Notes: generated by a model from the sequence alone, not told the origin. DNA of 64,000 nt from Umbilicaria muhlenbergii (GCA_000611775.1 KK106983.1:5027818-5091817), one strand, 5' to 3'; shown: positions 21,175 through 32,064, counted from the first letter of the stretch. A program made the numbers and translations.

Positions 21175-22466
21175 GATAGGCAATGTTAGGTAGGATCAAG
21201 AGGGCGTCGGAGTTGAAAATGTTGGAAAATGGAAGCTCTGGTGTTACTCGAGTGTGTCGACGAGGTGTTCAGACGATGGCGAGTATACAAAGATTACCAA
21301 GTGAAGTGGAATTCCCGAGAGGAATAACGTGCCTAGCGCCGAAATATATTGCAGTGGGATTTGATAGGGTCATCTTGCTCGACTCCCTTTATTGGCCTGA
21401 TAAGAGCTGCGAGACCCACTTGGAAGATAAAACGTTCTCAGCTGTGCATGGCAGAGTTCAACCTTTCCATCCTGCTGATACTTGCTCAACACTGTGTTGT
21501 TCCTAATGAGAGAGGCGGCGCTTCATTCCCAGCCAGTCGCGCAATAGCCATGCTTTCGATGCCGGATTGAACATGGCCATCCATCTGTCTGAGGGTCCTC
21601 CGTCGACTGTCGAGGGCTCGGGATGGCGTTCCACCGAGCGTGTAGAACCGTGACGATTATGCAGGGACAACATGATCAACCCCGGCGATCCGTCGCTTAT
21701 CGCATAGCTCCCGTCCAGGGCGCGCAAGGGCACGGCAGTGACGAGCAATGAAGCAGCCGCTTTCTTGGGGCTGTGGCAAGATAGGATATGTCCATCATGA
21801 TGCCTCGAGCTGTACTGCCCATGGAGGTTGTCGTCGCAGAAAGAATTGTCGAGTCAGTTGCTTCGTGGTGGAGTTTGCTTCCCATGCTCCGGATGCCCCC
21901 CCACCAACTGCCAGGAAGCAAGAGATTCACGGATGATCGATGAGGTACCCTTCACCCTCGTCAGTTGTCACATTAAGGTAGACTCTCAGATGCCGACGAA
22001 TGAAGTTATCAGATATACATTTCATCCCATACCTGTGACATTTGCCACTCGGCCCATACTGTCGGTGTCGTCCAGCAGCCAGCGGGATCACGGATGGCCA
22101 TTGGGCCAAGCGGCTTTGCTACATGCACACGTGATCCTGGCCAGCGAGATAGCTCATACAATGGAAGCCGGCCTCATGCATTGATGGATTGTACCTCCGT
22201 AATACTGAAGCAAACAAAGGCTGGGTACAGCCAAGATCAGCACTGCTGTGCAAGGACAAGCTGGCTCACTGGGTACTCCTAATCTCCATGAACCTCGGCT
22301 GTGTGGTGGCGAGCGTTCGCCTCCTCATGCGACAAGCAGACACGCAGACACGCAGACACGCAGACACGCCAGAATCCTTCCGACTCCTTCGATGCATTGA
22401 ACCCTTTAGCAGAGCTTCCCATGATTCGTTGATACCAGCTTCACGGAAACAAATATCCTTTGAAGG
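21175..22466. other. 1.3-kb divergent promoter region between CCP1 and FAT1
   Basis: Upstream regions of both genes. It contains the CAGACACG microsatellite at 22337-22368, about 100 bp before the FAT1 start. No further gene is supportable. Confidence 0.4.
22337..22368. repeat. CAGACACG microsatellite, four perfect copies
   Basis: Four exact 8-bp units just upstream of the FAT1-type gene, probably in its promoter or 5' leader. Confidence 0.9.
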
Positions 22467-24546
22467 ATGCCTGGTACGCGCCGCAAACCTGCATTCAGCA
22501 ACAAATAAAGTAGCTAATCGAAAGGTAGTGCCTCTTGCCGTCGCTGCGCCCGCGGCCGTCGCATCTCTTGCCTACCTCAACGCCCGTACACAATTCACCG
22601 GCGACTACAACTTACTGTATGCAGTAATCGTCAGCACAGTGAAAACCCGCCTGCTGGAAAAGCGAGATCGCATCAACTTCTTCTACACACTCGAACAGCA
22701 TGCCACGGCAAAGAGCACCGCACATATTCCCTTCGTGGTGTACGAGGGTCGATCATGGACATACAAGGAAGTCTATGATACTGTCCTCAAGTATGCAGCC
22801 TGGCTGAAGAAGACATACCATATTGCCCCGAAAGAGATTGTGGCAATGGACTTTATGAACTCGCCGCAATTCATCTTCCTGTGGCTGGCCTTGTGGAGTC
22901 TGGGAGCACATCCCGCATTTATCAACTACAACCTCACAGGCAATCCTCTGCTTCACTGCATCAAGGTCTCCACGGCTCGTATCATCTTTGTCGATGAGGA
23001 AGTCAGGTCAAAATTTACATCAGAAGTCGCCGACGCCGTTGCCTCCCAAGACTTTCGAGATGGCAAAGGCCCCGTTGAAGTTGTCTTCTTTACCCATGAC
23101 ATCGAGCAGCAGATTCATAGCACAGAAGGTGTTCGGGAACCGGACTCCTCGCGGTCAGGAGCCGTAGGGCACGGAATGGCCAATCTAATTTACACCAGCG
23201 GCACGACTGGTCTACCGAAACCCGCAATCGTGAGCTGGGACAAGGGGCATATTGGTGGGGGCGTTGTATCACGTTGGGCAAATTTGAAGCGAAACGATAG
23301 GTTCTACACCGTAAGTGCTATCTTGGCTACTTCATGTCCTCTTCAGGGTATTTTTGCATAGCATTCCATAACTTTATAATAGTGCATGCCTTTGTACCAC
23401 TCTTCGGCCGCTGTCCTAGGGTTTTGCTCCTGTCTTCTCACTGGCAACACCTTCATCTTAGGTCACAAATTCAGCACACGAACATTCTGGCCAGAAGTCC
23501 GGGCCAACAACGCAACAATTATCCAATACGTTGGGGAAACTTGTCGGTACCTCCTAGCAGCCCCTCCTCAAATCGATCCGGTCACAGGGGAGAATCTTGA
23601 CACAAAGAACAATGTGAGGATGGCTTTCGGAAACGGCCTCAGGCCAGACATTTGGAACCGGTTCAAGCAACGTTTCGGTATCGACACGATCGGCGAGTTC
23701 TACGCCGCTACCGAGGGAACCAGCGGCTCATGGAACCTGAGCTCGAACGACTTCTCGAGCGGTGCCGTTGGCCGAAACGGCGCTCTCGCAGCCGCCCTCC
23801 TAGGCTCACAGATCGCCATCGTCGAACTAGACTGGGAAACCGAGCAGCCACTCCGAGTCCCCAACCCGGAGAACCCAAAACTGGATAACCTCTGCCGGAA
23901 AGTGCCACGTGGCGAACCAGGTGAATTGCTATACAAAGTCGACGCCGCCGACATCGGCAAGAAATTCCAGGGCTACTTCAACAACGAAAAGGCGACCGAG
24001 AGCAAGATCATGCGGGACGTGCTGCAAAAGGGCGACGCGTGGTTCCGCACCGGGGACGTCATGCGCTGGGACAAACAAGGCCGGTGGTATTTCTGCGACC
24101 GCATCGGCGACACCTTCCGCTGGAAGAGCGAGAACGTGAGCACGTCCGAGGTCTCGGAGGCGTTGGGAACGCACCCTTCCGTCCACGAGGCGAACGTGTA
24201 CGGAGTGGAACTGCCGAACCACGACGGCAGGGCGGGGTGTGCGTCTGTGCTCTTCGACGAGAACGTGACCGTTGACGCGAGGTTGCTCGGGAGCGTGGCG
24301 GAGCATGTGAAGGGGATTCTGCCGAGGTATGCGGTGCCGTTGTTCTTGAGGGTGACGACGGAGATGCAGGCGACGGGGAATAATAAACAGCAGAAGCATG
24401 TTTTGCGGATTGAAGGGGTGGATCCGGAGAGGGTGAGGGGGAGTGGGAAGGGGAAGGATAGGTTGTTTTGGTTGAGGGATGGGACGTATGTGGAGTTTGG
24501 GGATGCGGATTGGGAGGCGATGAAGGGCGGGAGGGTGAAGTTGTGA
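22467..24546 (+). CDS. FAT1-type very-long-chain acyl-CoA synthetase / fatty-acid transporter
   Basis: Exons 22467-22473, 22529-23310 and 23383-24546 give 650 residues. It belongs to the ANL adenylating superfamily; FAT1-type enzymes activate and help import very-long-chain fatty acids at peroxisome, ER or plasma membrane. The first coding exon is only ATG CCT G. Joining across a 55-bp intron (GTACGC..GGTAG, branch GCTAAT) gives MPVPLAVAAPAAVASLAYLN, the usual hydrophobic start of the family; without it the open frame has no plausible N-terminus. Motifs: AMP-binding LIYTSGTTGLPKPAI, CMPLYHSSAAVLG at the second splice junction, FYAATEGTSG, DRIGDTFRWKSENVSTSEV. A C-rich to G-rich switch falls near 24260. 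Confidence 0.9.
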
Positions 24547-24666
24547 TGGAGGGGAGTATTTCTTGGGGGGGGGGGGTTCTTTGGGTGTGTTTATATAGAG
24601 CATATATAGTGGGTTCGAACCCAGGTTGCTTGGTGTGTATATAGGTTTTGATGTGTCAAAGCTTCG
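24547..24666. other. Short convergent spacer with a 12-G run
   Basis: The 3' flanks of FAT1 and TRM140 meet here. A run of twelve G lies at 24565-24576. A GGGTTCGAACCC palindrome near 24613 resembles a tRNA B box, but no tRNA can be folded around it. Confidence 0.5.
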
Positions 24667-26031
24667 TTATGATTGGCTTGAAGCTTGCTCTCCTTGTGAA
24701 CACTCTTTAGCAGCGACTGCTCCATCATCCCCGGTATTGTCTCGAAGCTCTTTTTCCGCATCATCCCTCTTCCGAAACCTCCCTTGCATCCAGCATCGAT
24801 ACATCTTCAGCTTTCGTTGCCGATTAACAAGCAGCCTCCTATCCACCCCCAAACTCAGGATCTCAAATCGTCCCTCTCCCTCCGCCGATCCATCCATGTC
24901 TCTATCGCCGTCCTCATCATCCGCCCCAGCCTGCTGATTTTCCTTGCTTTCTCCCTCGTCCGCCTCAGTGTGCTGGCTTTCTTTACTTTCTTCCTCATCA
25001 GCCTCAGCCTGCTGGCTTTCTTTGCTTTCTTTCTCATTCGCCTGGATCTCCCCACCTTCGTTCCCCTCGTCCTCCTCCCTCCCGCCATCCGCCCCACCAC
25101 GCCCCCAAATCCCCTCCAACTCCCCCCTCTCAAAGAAATAAACTCTCGTCCCATCCCCCCTAACATACCATCCCTCCCCCAACCACCTCCCCTTCTTAAA
25201 CCTCACCTGCGCCAGATCCCCGCGTCCATAATCCCGGAAACACACCTCCCCGCCCGGCCTCAACGCTTTCCAAACATTCCTCACCGCCTGCCTCCACTGC
25301 CCCGGCTCCAGCGCGCTGAACACGAAAATCATGAGTACCACATCGACACTCCCTTCCGCCAACCCGGGGGGTAGAGTCTCGGTCGGGGAGGAAACATCCC
25401 AGACTTCCGCCCGCAGCACCCGCTCGTCGAACGCCGAGTTGGCCCGGATCAACTCGACCGCCTTGCGCGAAAAATCACACGCCCACACCTCCAAATCGGG
25501 GTTCTCATTCGCGGCTAGAATCGGGAAGGCCGTATTCCCCGCCCCGGCGCCCACTTCCAACACCACTTTCTTCCCCGCCCCTTGCCTCGTCACGTCCGTC
25601 AAGACCGGGAATTCCTGCTGCAGCCATTTGCGATCTTTGAAGAAATTACTCGAGTTGTTGCGGTAGAACAGGTTCCACCATTTGGCCGGGTCGGCATTAA
25701 AGCGTTTTTTATCGAAATCCGAGACGGGGGATTCCCGTTGGCGGGCGTATTGGAGGGAGGCGTATTCTTGGTAGAGGGCGTCGGTTTCGACGTGGTCCCA
25801 GGCGTTGAATTCGTAGACGTCGTCGCCGGCTTCGAGGTAGCGGGAGCCGAATTGGAAGGGGGAGGAGCGCTTGAGGTTGTTGGTGGGGTCGTGGGAGCGG
25901 TGGGGGGGGATTTGGGGGGGGGAGACGTAAGAGGCGATGTTTTGGATTTGGGAGAGGTCGGGTGAGGGGATGGGAGGGGAGGAGAGGGAGAGGGTCGAGA
26001 GGTCAGGGGTGGAGAGGTCGGAGGTGCTCAT
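24667..26031 (-). CDS. TRM140: tRNA (cytosine-N3)-methyltransferase, TRM140/METTL2 type
   Basis: Single exon, 454 residues from ATG 26031 (the frame is open upstream but does not look conserved). It is an SAM-dependent Rossmann methyltransferase that in this family makes m3C32 in tRNA(Thr) and tRNA(Ser). Evidence: SSPFQFGSRYL and the WDHVETD segment, DPAKWWNLFYRNNSSNFFKDRKWL, motif I VLEVGAGAGNTAFPIL, acidic motif II VWACDFSRKAVELI, VLMIFVFSALEP, GGEVCFRDYGRGDLAQVRF, a WYVRGDGTRVYFF block, and the C-terminal RRLLVNRQRKLKMYRCWMQG. An acidic insertion of about 75 residues with 13-residue repeats lies between the last two. It lacks the actin-binding part fused to yeast Trm140. The gene is divergent from COQ10. 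Confidence 0.9.
   Translation of the reverse strand: MSTSDLSTPDLSTLSLSSPPIPSPDLSQIQNIASYVSPPQIPPHRSHDPTNNLKRSSPFQFGSRYLEAGDDVYEFNAWDHVETDALYQEYASLQYARQRESPVSDFDKKRFNADPAKWWNLFYRNNSSNFFKDRKWLQQEFPVLTDVTRQGAGKKVVLEVGAGAGNTAFPILAANENPDLEVWACDFSRKAVELIRANSAFDERVLRAEVWDVSSPTETLPPGLAEGSVDVVLMIFVFSALEPGQWRQAVRNVWKALRPGGEVCFRDYGRGDLAQVRFKKGRWLGEGWYVRGDGTRVYFFERGELEGIWGRGGADGGREEDEGNEGGEIQANEKESKESQQAEADEEESKESQHTEADEGESKENQQAGADDEDGDRDMDGSAEGEGRFEILSLGVDRRLLVNRQRKLKMYRCWMQGRFRKRDDAEKELRDNTGDDGAVAAKECSQGEQASSQS
24929..25045. repeat. 39-bp coding minisatellite, three copies
   Basis: Three in-frame units each encode ESKE(S/N)Q(Q/H)(A/T)xAD-type 13-mers, inserted in the C-terminal half of the TRM140 methyltransferase. 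The acidic, Gln-rich repeat looks like a flexible linker. Confidence 0.8.
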
Positions 26032-26355
26032 GGGGAGGTTGTGAGAGTATTGTCGGACTCCTGGGTGAGAGTCAAGTTCAGGTGTAGAAGATTTGGCTTC
26101 GCCTGCAGATTTGGTTGTGCCGAGAATTGTCGCACGGACCTCATGCAAGTGCGGATAGATCCGAGAGATAAGATCCGAGAGATAAGATCGCACGCAAGGG
26201 GAAAATTGTGAGATTGACTTCTGCAATGTGCACGTCATTACCAACATAATCCTGAGATCCCACACTCGCGTTCTTTGGTCTATTTCAATCCATCTCTCCT
26301 TCGTACGAATTGGCACACCAGATTGTCACTCCTTCATTTTCCCCCTCCTCCAAAC
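26032..26355. promoter_or_regulatory. Divergent promoter of TRM140 and COQ10
   Basis: These 324 bp separate the two start codons and must hold both promoters. A direct repeat GAGATAAGATC lies at about 26164-26190. No TATA box is evident. Confidence 0.55.
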
Positions 26356-27189
26356 ATGAAACCCTCACCACAACTCCTCTTCCTCCGCCCCTCCTCCGCC
26401 CTCCGAATTCCATCCTCCGCCCTCATCACCAAATCCACCCTCCACCCACCTCTCCTCTCCAAACCCCACCAACCCCGCCACTTCATCACCAACCCCCTCC
26501 AACCCTCCCCCCAAACCCTCTCCGCAACCTCCACCCTCCCCCACCCCGCCTCCTCCCTCTTCGCCCTCATCGCCGACATCGAATCCTACCCCCTCTTCCT
26601 CCCCTACATCACCTCCGCAACCACAACCTCCCGCTCAGCCCCCTCCCCCCAAACCGGCGCCACCTACCCATCCGCCGCCACCCTCCGCGTCGGCTGGGGC
26701 CCCTACGACGAAACCTTCCAGTCCAAAATCTTCTGCATCCCGCACACCCTCGTCGAAGCCGTGTCCGGCCCCTCCGCCCACACCTCCCTCTCCGCGTCCG
26801 AGCTCCCCCACCACGCCGCCGACGAGCTGGAAGCGACGGTCGATAATAGCGTCTTTGAGAGCTTGGTCACGCGCTGGACGTTGCGGGAGTATCCGTATAA
26901 GCCGCCGCCGCCGGATGGGAAGAGTCCGCAAGAAGGGGAGGCGAGCGAGCCGAGTCGGCCGAGGACGGAGGTGGGGTTGCGCATTGAGGTCCGCTGGAAG
27001 AGTGCCGTGTATGCGGCCTTGAGTCAGGCGGCGGCGCCGAAGGTGGCGGGGATGTTGGTGAGGGCCTTTGAGGAGAGGGCGAGGGTCGTTTTGGGGGATG
27101 GGGAGGGGGAGAAAATGGGCGATGAGGGGAAGAGGGAGAAGGAGGGTGAGGGTGAGAAGGCGGTGGAGGGAAGTGAAGGCGGGCAGTGA
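26356..27189 (+). CDS. COQ10: Coenzyme Q-binding protein COQ10 (START-like), mitochondrial
   Basis: Single exon, 277 residues from ATG 26356 in a CAAACATGA context. COQ10 binds ubiquinone in the mitochondrial inner membrane and supports its synthesis and respiration. The first 50 residues are Arg/Ser/Leu/Pro-rich without acids until the domain, as in an import presequence. The polyketide cyclase/START domain follows: the SSLFALIADIESYPLFLPYITSA-like start, LRVGWGPYDETFQSKI, then SLVTRWTLREYP and RIEVRWKSAVYAALSQAAAPKVAGMLVRAFEERA. The insertion rich in Pro/Glu (KPPPPDGKSPQEG) and the acidic Gly/Lys tail are atypical. Composition flips from C-rich to G-rich near 26835. Confidence 0.88.
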   Translation: MKPSPQLLFLRPSSALRIPSSALITKSTLHPPLLSKPHQPRHFITNPLQPSPQTLSATSTLPHPASSLFALIADIESYPLFLPYITSATTTSRSAPSPQTGATYPSAATLRVGWGPYDETFQSKIFCIPHTLVEAVSGPSAHTSLSASELPHHAADELEATVDNSVFESLVTRWTLREYPYKPPPPDGKSPQEGEASEPSRPRTEVGLRIEVRWKSAVYAALSQAAAPKVAGMLVRAFEERARVVLGDGEGEKMGDEGKREKEGEGEKAVEGSEGGQ

Positions 27190-27360
27190 AAGAGACAAGA
27201 ATTGGGGTTGAGGAGGGAGGGGTCCTTTGGACTCTGAGCATCATGGTGTGGCATTTTAAGCATTTCAAGGGAGTCATCGCATTTTATTGTTGATGTATAT
27301 ATCTGTACAGATGTACATATAAGGTAGTCTCTCCCGTCTGCATGAAGCCATCGGTGTGGA

Positions 27361-29448
27361 TCAAGCTCCAACGATAGAACTCAACTCCGTGTTTGGCACC
27401 AGGAACGGTTGCACCTGGTTCCGCACCATTGTCCTCTGCTCAAATGCATACGCATACGATATCAAGCTTGCTTCACTGAATGCAGGACCTAGGAAGCTTA
27501 GGCCGAATCTACGATGCTAGCATCAGTAACCACATTCCGTGCCACATAATCAACCATCGACTTACGGAATGTTCGGCCCTGTGGCAACGAGATCCATCCT
27601 GGGCTCATTCTTGATAATTGTCGTATTCGCGGGGTAGAACCCCATCGGCACGGTTATAACAGGAGTTCCAACCAACGCTGGCAGACCCGGCGAGAAATCC
27701 GTGGGCAAGATCAGTGCGTCGAGACTATAGTTTGACAAAACACCCAGAATCCCCTGGATGCCTGCGGTTTCTAGATTGATTTGATAGTTGTCCCAGAACC
27801 TCGGGTCGGTGTTGTTGAATCCCAGAGCCAGCGCCATGTCCCAAATAGCAGTATCGCGATCGGGATAGTCTTCCGGTTTGAAATTTTGGGTGAAATTCCT
27901 GACATCCTCGAGATTGTTTACATTTTCGGGGTTGTATGTTAGCTTGGAAAGATATTCGCCTGGAAGATCTGAGACGAAGTCTGCCTCGAGAACAATGAGT
28001 GACGCATTGCCATTCAGATACTGGTCCAATGCATACGCCGTGATATTCGTATTATCGATGACGGTGGCACCGGCCTTCTTTATGATAGCAATGGCTGCTT
28101 CGAATGCTGCTAGAACGGGGCCATCGCCCATTTCGGGGTAAATAACGTTTCGGGGAATACCAATGCGCTTGCCCGCAAGGCCGGAGAAATTACAAGCTCC
28201 AACGTAGTCCGGCAGAGTATCGAATGGAATGGCGGACGTATAGTTGTCGTCGGGATCCTTCCCGGCAATAGCTTGTAGGACGTAAGCTGCATCTTTCACT
28301 GTTCGCGCCATTGGCCTGTGGTATAGCGGTTAGCTGCAGTTCACGTCTACCACTTGAGGGATTCCCTAGACTTACCCAACGGTGTCCTGACGCTGACTGA
28401 TAGGAATAACCAAAGCTCGTGAAGTGAGCCCAACAGTGGGTTTGATGCCAACCAAATTATTAACCTCACTAGGACTGAGAATGCTTCCACTCGTCTGAGC
28501 CTGTTAGAGTAGCCCATAGTACGGTATCATTAAGCGTTACCTCGGTGCCAAGGGCGGCAAGGCACAGCCCGATAGAAGCGGCAACTCCACTACCACTTGA
28601 ACTGCCACTGGGGTCCTGCATAGGGTAATATGCACCGTAAGTCTGACCACCGTAGGCACTCCATCCGTTTGAGCTGTTCGTGGATCGGAAATTTGCCCAC
28701 TGGCTCAGATTGGCTTTGCCCAAGATAATGACTCCGGCCGCTCTGAGCTTTGCTACGACTCCGGCATCTCTAGGCACCTTGGCACCTAACAGTGCGAATG
28801 ATCCAGCTGAGTTCGTCAGCTGAGTCTCGATTCTACGTCTGGAGGGTCCCTCGAACCACAACATACCTGTGTTGTTCATCTGGTCCATTGTAGCAATGTT
28901 GTTCTTGATGATCATGGGAATGCCATGCAATGGTCTGTCGCGATGTCAATTGATGTAAAAGTTGGAGTCGTATATTCTACCCTCTAGTTGTGCCCTGTCG
29001 AGAGGTCAGCCCGTATGTTGAAATAGCAAAAACAGGGGCTCCATAATTACATTGGCTCGCTCAGCATCGAGTGCCGCCGCAATGGACAAAGCATCCGGGT
29101 TAAGCTCTGTTACAACGTTGAGCGACGAGTTGACCTCAAGGATCCTGGCGAAATACGCCTGTACATTATTAGTATTTGGCCTATCGTTGAAGGAGGGCGC
29201 CAGAGTGTCATACGTTAACTAGATCGACACTCGTAAACTGCCCACTTTCGAGCCCAACATTCAATTCCTCTGTAGTCACATCGATCAAGCTTGGGAAAGG
29301 TTTTCCATTGACTAGAGATCTGTCAGGGCCAGGCCAATGAGAGGGAAAGACAGTACAAACCTGTCTGCATCTGACATGAGTATTGGCCATTAACGACAGT
29401 GAAGAACAAAAGACAAAGCGAAACAACAACCAAAACTCTTGAAGCCAT
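27361..29448 (-). CDS. Secreted amidase (amidase-signature family) with nine coding exons
   Basis: Exons 29361-29448, 29214-29311, 29051-29158, 28981-28994, 28867-28934, 28541-28806, 28376-28494, 27566-28315 and 27361-27508 give 552 residues; introns are 46-60 bp. A clear signal peptide (MASRVLVVVSLCLLFFTVVNG) predicts secretion. The amidase-signature triad is intact: Lys113 in PMIIKNNIAT, the cis-Ser in DPSGSSSGSG (194-196), and nucleophile Ser218 in GTETSGSIL. Other family blocks: QFTSVDLVNAYFARI, GPLHGIPM, NTAGSFALLGAKVPRD, ILGKANLSQWANFRS, DTVGPMARTVKDAAYVL, and the C-terminal FGLSFLGPAFSEASLISYAYAFEQ. Several N-glycosylation sequons fit secretion. One exon is only 14 nt, encoding part of GTTRG. 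The substrate is unknown; relatives hydrolyse small amides, including peptide amides. Confidence 0.9.
28981..28994 (-). other. 14-nt microexon of the secreted amidase
   Basis: Flanked by introns of 56 bp (28995-29050) and 46 bp (28935-28980), both GT..AG, with GACAG acceptors. It supplies GGCACAACTAGAGG, which with the next exon reads GTTRGPLHGIP, in phase with both neighbours. The family requires the GPLHGIP block, so skipping would break the enzyme. Confidence 0.8.
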
Positions 29449-30376
29449 GATGCTGCGCGGTTACGAATGTTAAGAGGTACAGAACAGTCAACAGACATCC
29501 TCCCCATTTTGGCGGGTCAGCCGGGCTTTATGTTCACCGCATGCTGTAACATTGGGAAGTATCCAAGGGTGCAATGAGCTTCTTCATTCAGCTAGGTGCG
29601 CCAATCCTTCGCATAGTGCATCTAGATAACAAGAAATCGGCCAAAACATAGAGCTTGAGCTGGGATCAGCTCCCCGGGCTGAGAGCTCAGGTACCCTTGC
29701 CCGCGCCGCACCGCATGAGGTTGGACGTCATTCGCAGGTGTTTTCGCGTGACAAGCTAGAACATGCATGATAGGTAGCCTATGACCATCGCAAAGGACTC
29801 CTGGTTCAGGCACACAAAAGCAAGATTTGTCGATAGCAGTACTAAAGAGATAGATGCAGATACAGATACAGATTGCGGGTTGCGGAGGAGGAGCCGATCC
29901 TCGCTTAATGAGGAAGCTCACTGCCTGCATGCCCGCGATGCGCTGACAAACCCCACCAGGCCAAGACGAACAGACTCGTTAGGGTCCACGAGATTCGTGA
30001 GGTCATGCACGTCCCAAGACCTTCAAGTGCTTCAGGGTGTGGACAGCGTGAAGAGTTCTAAGTACTCTAAAAAAGTTTAGAGTCTCTGAAGCTTTCAAAG
30101 CTGATAAGAGTCCCGTAACGATTATAACCACCAATGATAACCCTAAAGAATATGCCAGGACTGTCATAGTGCTTTACTGATAAGGCACATACTTATGGTA
30201 TGGAAGTAGCATGCAATTGCTAAGCGTCTATCCTCCGCGCTCCTTGGAAGTCCAACAGCACCAGAAATATATTATATGGTTCGTCAACTATTTGGTATTA
30301 GACTCACCAACTCCACCTATTTCGTAGGAAGGACAGCGTCGAATGCATCAAAGGCAGCGTCCCCAGCAGACATAAC
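29449..30376. promoter_or_regulatory. Upstream region of the amidase with several GATA sites
   Basis: No gene seen. HGATAR motifs, the consensus of the nitrogen regulator AreA/NIT2, occur on the + strand at 29624-29629, 29768-29773, 29831-29836 and 29848-29853, beside an AGATAC array (29855-29872). About one site would be expected by chance in this length. Nitrogen control of the amidase is inference. Confidence 0.35.
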
Positions 30377-32064
30377 TCAGACAAAGCACTGAGCCCAATC
30401 GCCTCCAGCTCTAGCGAAACTCAGACTATTGACAAAGGCACTCAGCGTACATCTACCTAGCTTATCACCGCCACATGTCTCGAGTGGCAGAACTCTGTCA
30501 TTGACGAGGACGCGCACGAACTCCTCCTGGGTCCCTGCGCACTTCAGCTTCTCGAAGTACGCTCGTGCTGCAAATGGCACCGTCCACGACGCTGAGTAGC
30601 CGTGGGTCTGCGCTGTAGTCTCGACTGTGCTGTTCGACAATGGACTAGTCGAATTGTACAGGCCCAACGCACTGAATATGGCTGTCATATCATCTGTGTA
30701 CTGTATCAGCACCCAGCGCATGACATCAATACCGACTAAAACACCCAGCACGGGATGAATGATGTTGACTTACTGTCGTGGCTGAAGTCTGCGTATAGCC
30801 TCTTCCCTAAAGGGAATGTCGCAGAATTGGAGTCAAGTGTACGGTTGGTTGAGGTATGATCGTTGACACTTGCATTAGTCAATCGAGCTATGAGCTCATT
30901 TGTGAACCCTACACCTTGTGTTGGACCAAGAGGATTCCCATACGAGTAGCCATAGTACTTTCCCAGGGTTTCGTAGTAATCATACTGATGCCACTCGTCT
31001 ACAGCAAAGAGAGCACAAAAAGGCGAGATCGTTCCATCGGCGGCAGCGACTGTGACGAATGGGCATAAATCCATGATAGATATCACATCAGTTTGGGTAA
31101 GGTTTGCTCCAGGTAGATCGGCGTTCAGTCGTGCAGCAATTGAAGGTACGAAAATAGACTGCCAGCGTGCCTGGGCGCTGCTGGCAACTGCATCATATGG
31201 TAGGCCTGTTTCGAAGTCCGTGCATATGTCGTGACTGAGGGTGTTATTGGAGCCAGCAGCCTCACTGATAATCACAATTGGGTACGGATAAGTGTCGTTG
31301 CCGCGGCTCCCTCGATCAGCAAGCTTTGCCTGGTGGAAGCCTTGGGTGAAGTTCTGCGCAGATTCCACCACTCGAGCTTCACCAGACGCCCTCACAAACG
31401 GATCCAAGCGTTCCGCCAGATCCTGATAGCGGCTGTAATATTTGATTCCAGAATTGATCATCTCCTGTTGGCCGAAGGTAGTGAGCTGATCCGCACCCAG
31501 AGTGTAGGTATAATTTGCAAGGAAGGCATATTTGCCAGTGAAGGCCTTCACACGGGCCTTTATTTTGAGAACGGTCTGGTTGTATGTGGCAGTCTTGGAG
31601 GCCGTAGGGTCTCGGGCTCCGTGGCGGGAAAGGATCTGCGCAAAGGTAACCTGGCAACCATCAGGCACCGCTGCTGATATGGTAGATGGCACCGAGAAGT
31701 AGGGTGAGTATTGACCCCAATAGTGAGATATGTTGGGTTGACATTGATAACCCCGATCGACTGAATCACAGACGGCTTGCTGTTGATATGGCTCCTGCCA
31801 TAGAGAGGAGGCCCCTTGGACACTATTTGAACGTCTATGAGTAAACTGATATGGGATTGGAATTTTTCAGACCCACCCCGAAGTGAGCCAGAGGCCACTG
31901 ATAATCAGTCCAATGACGGATCCCATCAAGATAGCTAGACGTCTACTTGACAGGAGATGGATCCAGCAAGTTTGTAGTGTCCCATGTGCCTGACCGATCG
32001 AAGTGACCGAGTCTGCAGCGACCATGGGACTTAAGTATATCCCAGTTTTCCTGAAACGATTCAT
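30377..32064 (-). CDS. Histidine acid phosphatase (phytase type) with an N-terminal membrane anchor
   Basis: Exons 31877-32064, 30774-31834 and 30377-30693 (introns 42 and 80 bp) give 521 residues. The catalytic RHGARDP (phosphate-binding His/Arg) follows YSPYFSVPSTISAAVPDGCQVTFAQILS, and the proton donor HD is in ADFSHDNDMTAIFSALGLY, rebuilt across the second intron. Cys residues of the PhyA fold are present (VCDSVDRGYQC, CTDF, CPF, ETCGG, GRCTLSAFV, WAQCF), with many N-glycosylation sequons. Unlike secreted PhyA there is no cleavable signal. A hydrophobic helix (RRLAILMGSVIGLIISGLWL) follows about 45 hydrophilic residues, predicting a type II membrane protein with the enzyme outside the cytosol. 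ATG 32025 is an alternative start. The 42-bp intron is the shortest here, but it is forced by reading frame. Confidence 0.87.

Noticed and set aside
24607-24640. GGGTTCGAACCC resembling a tRNA B box
   Set aside because: No acceptor, D or anticodon arms can be drawn around it, and the flanks do not pair as a T arm.
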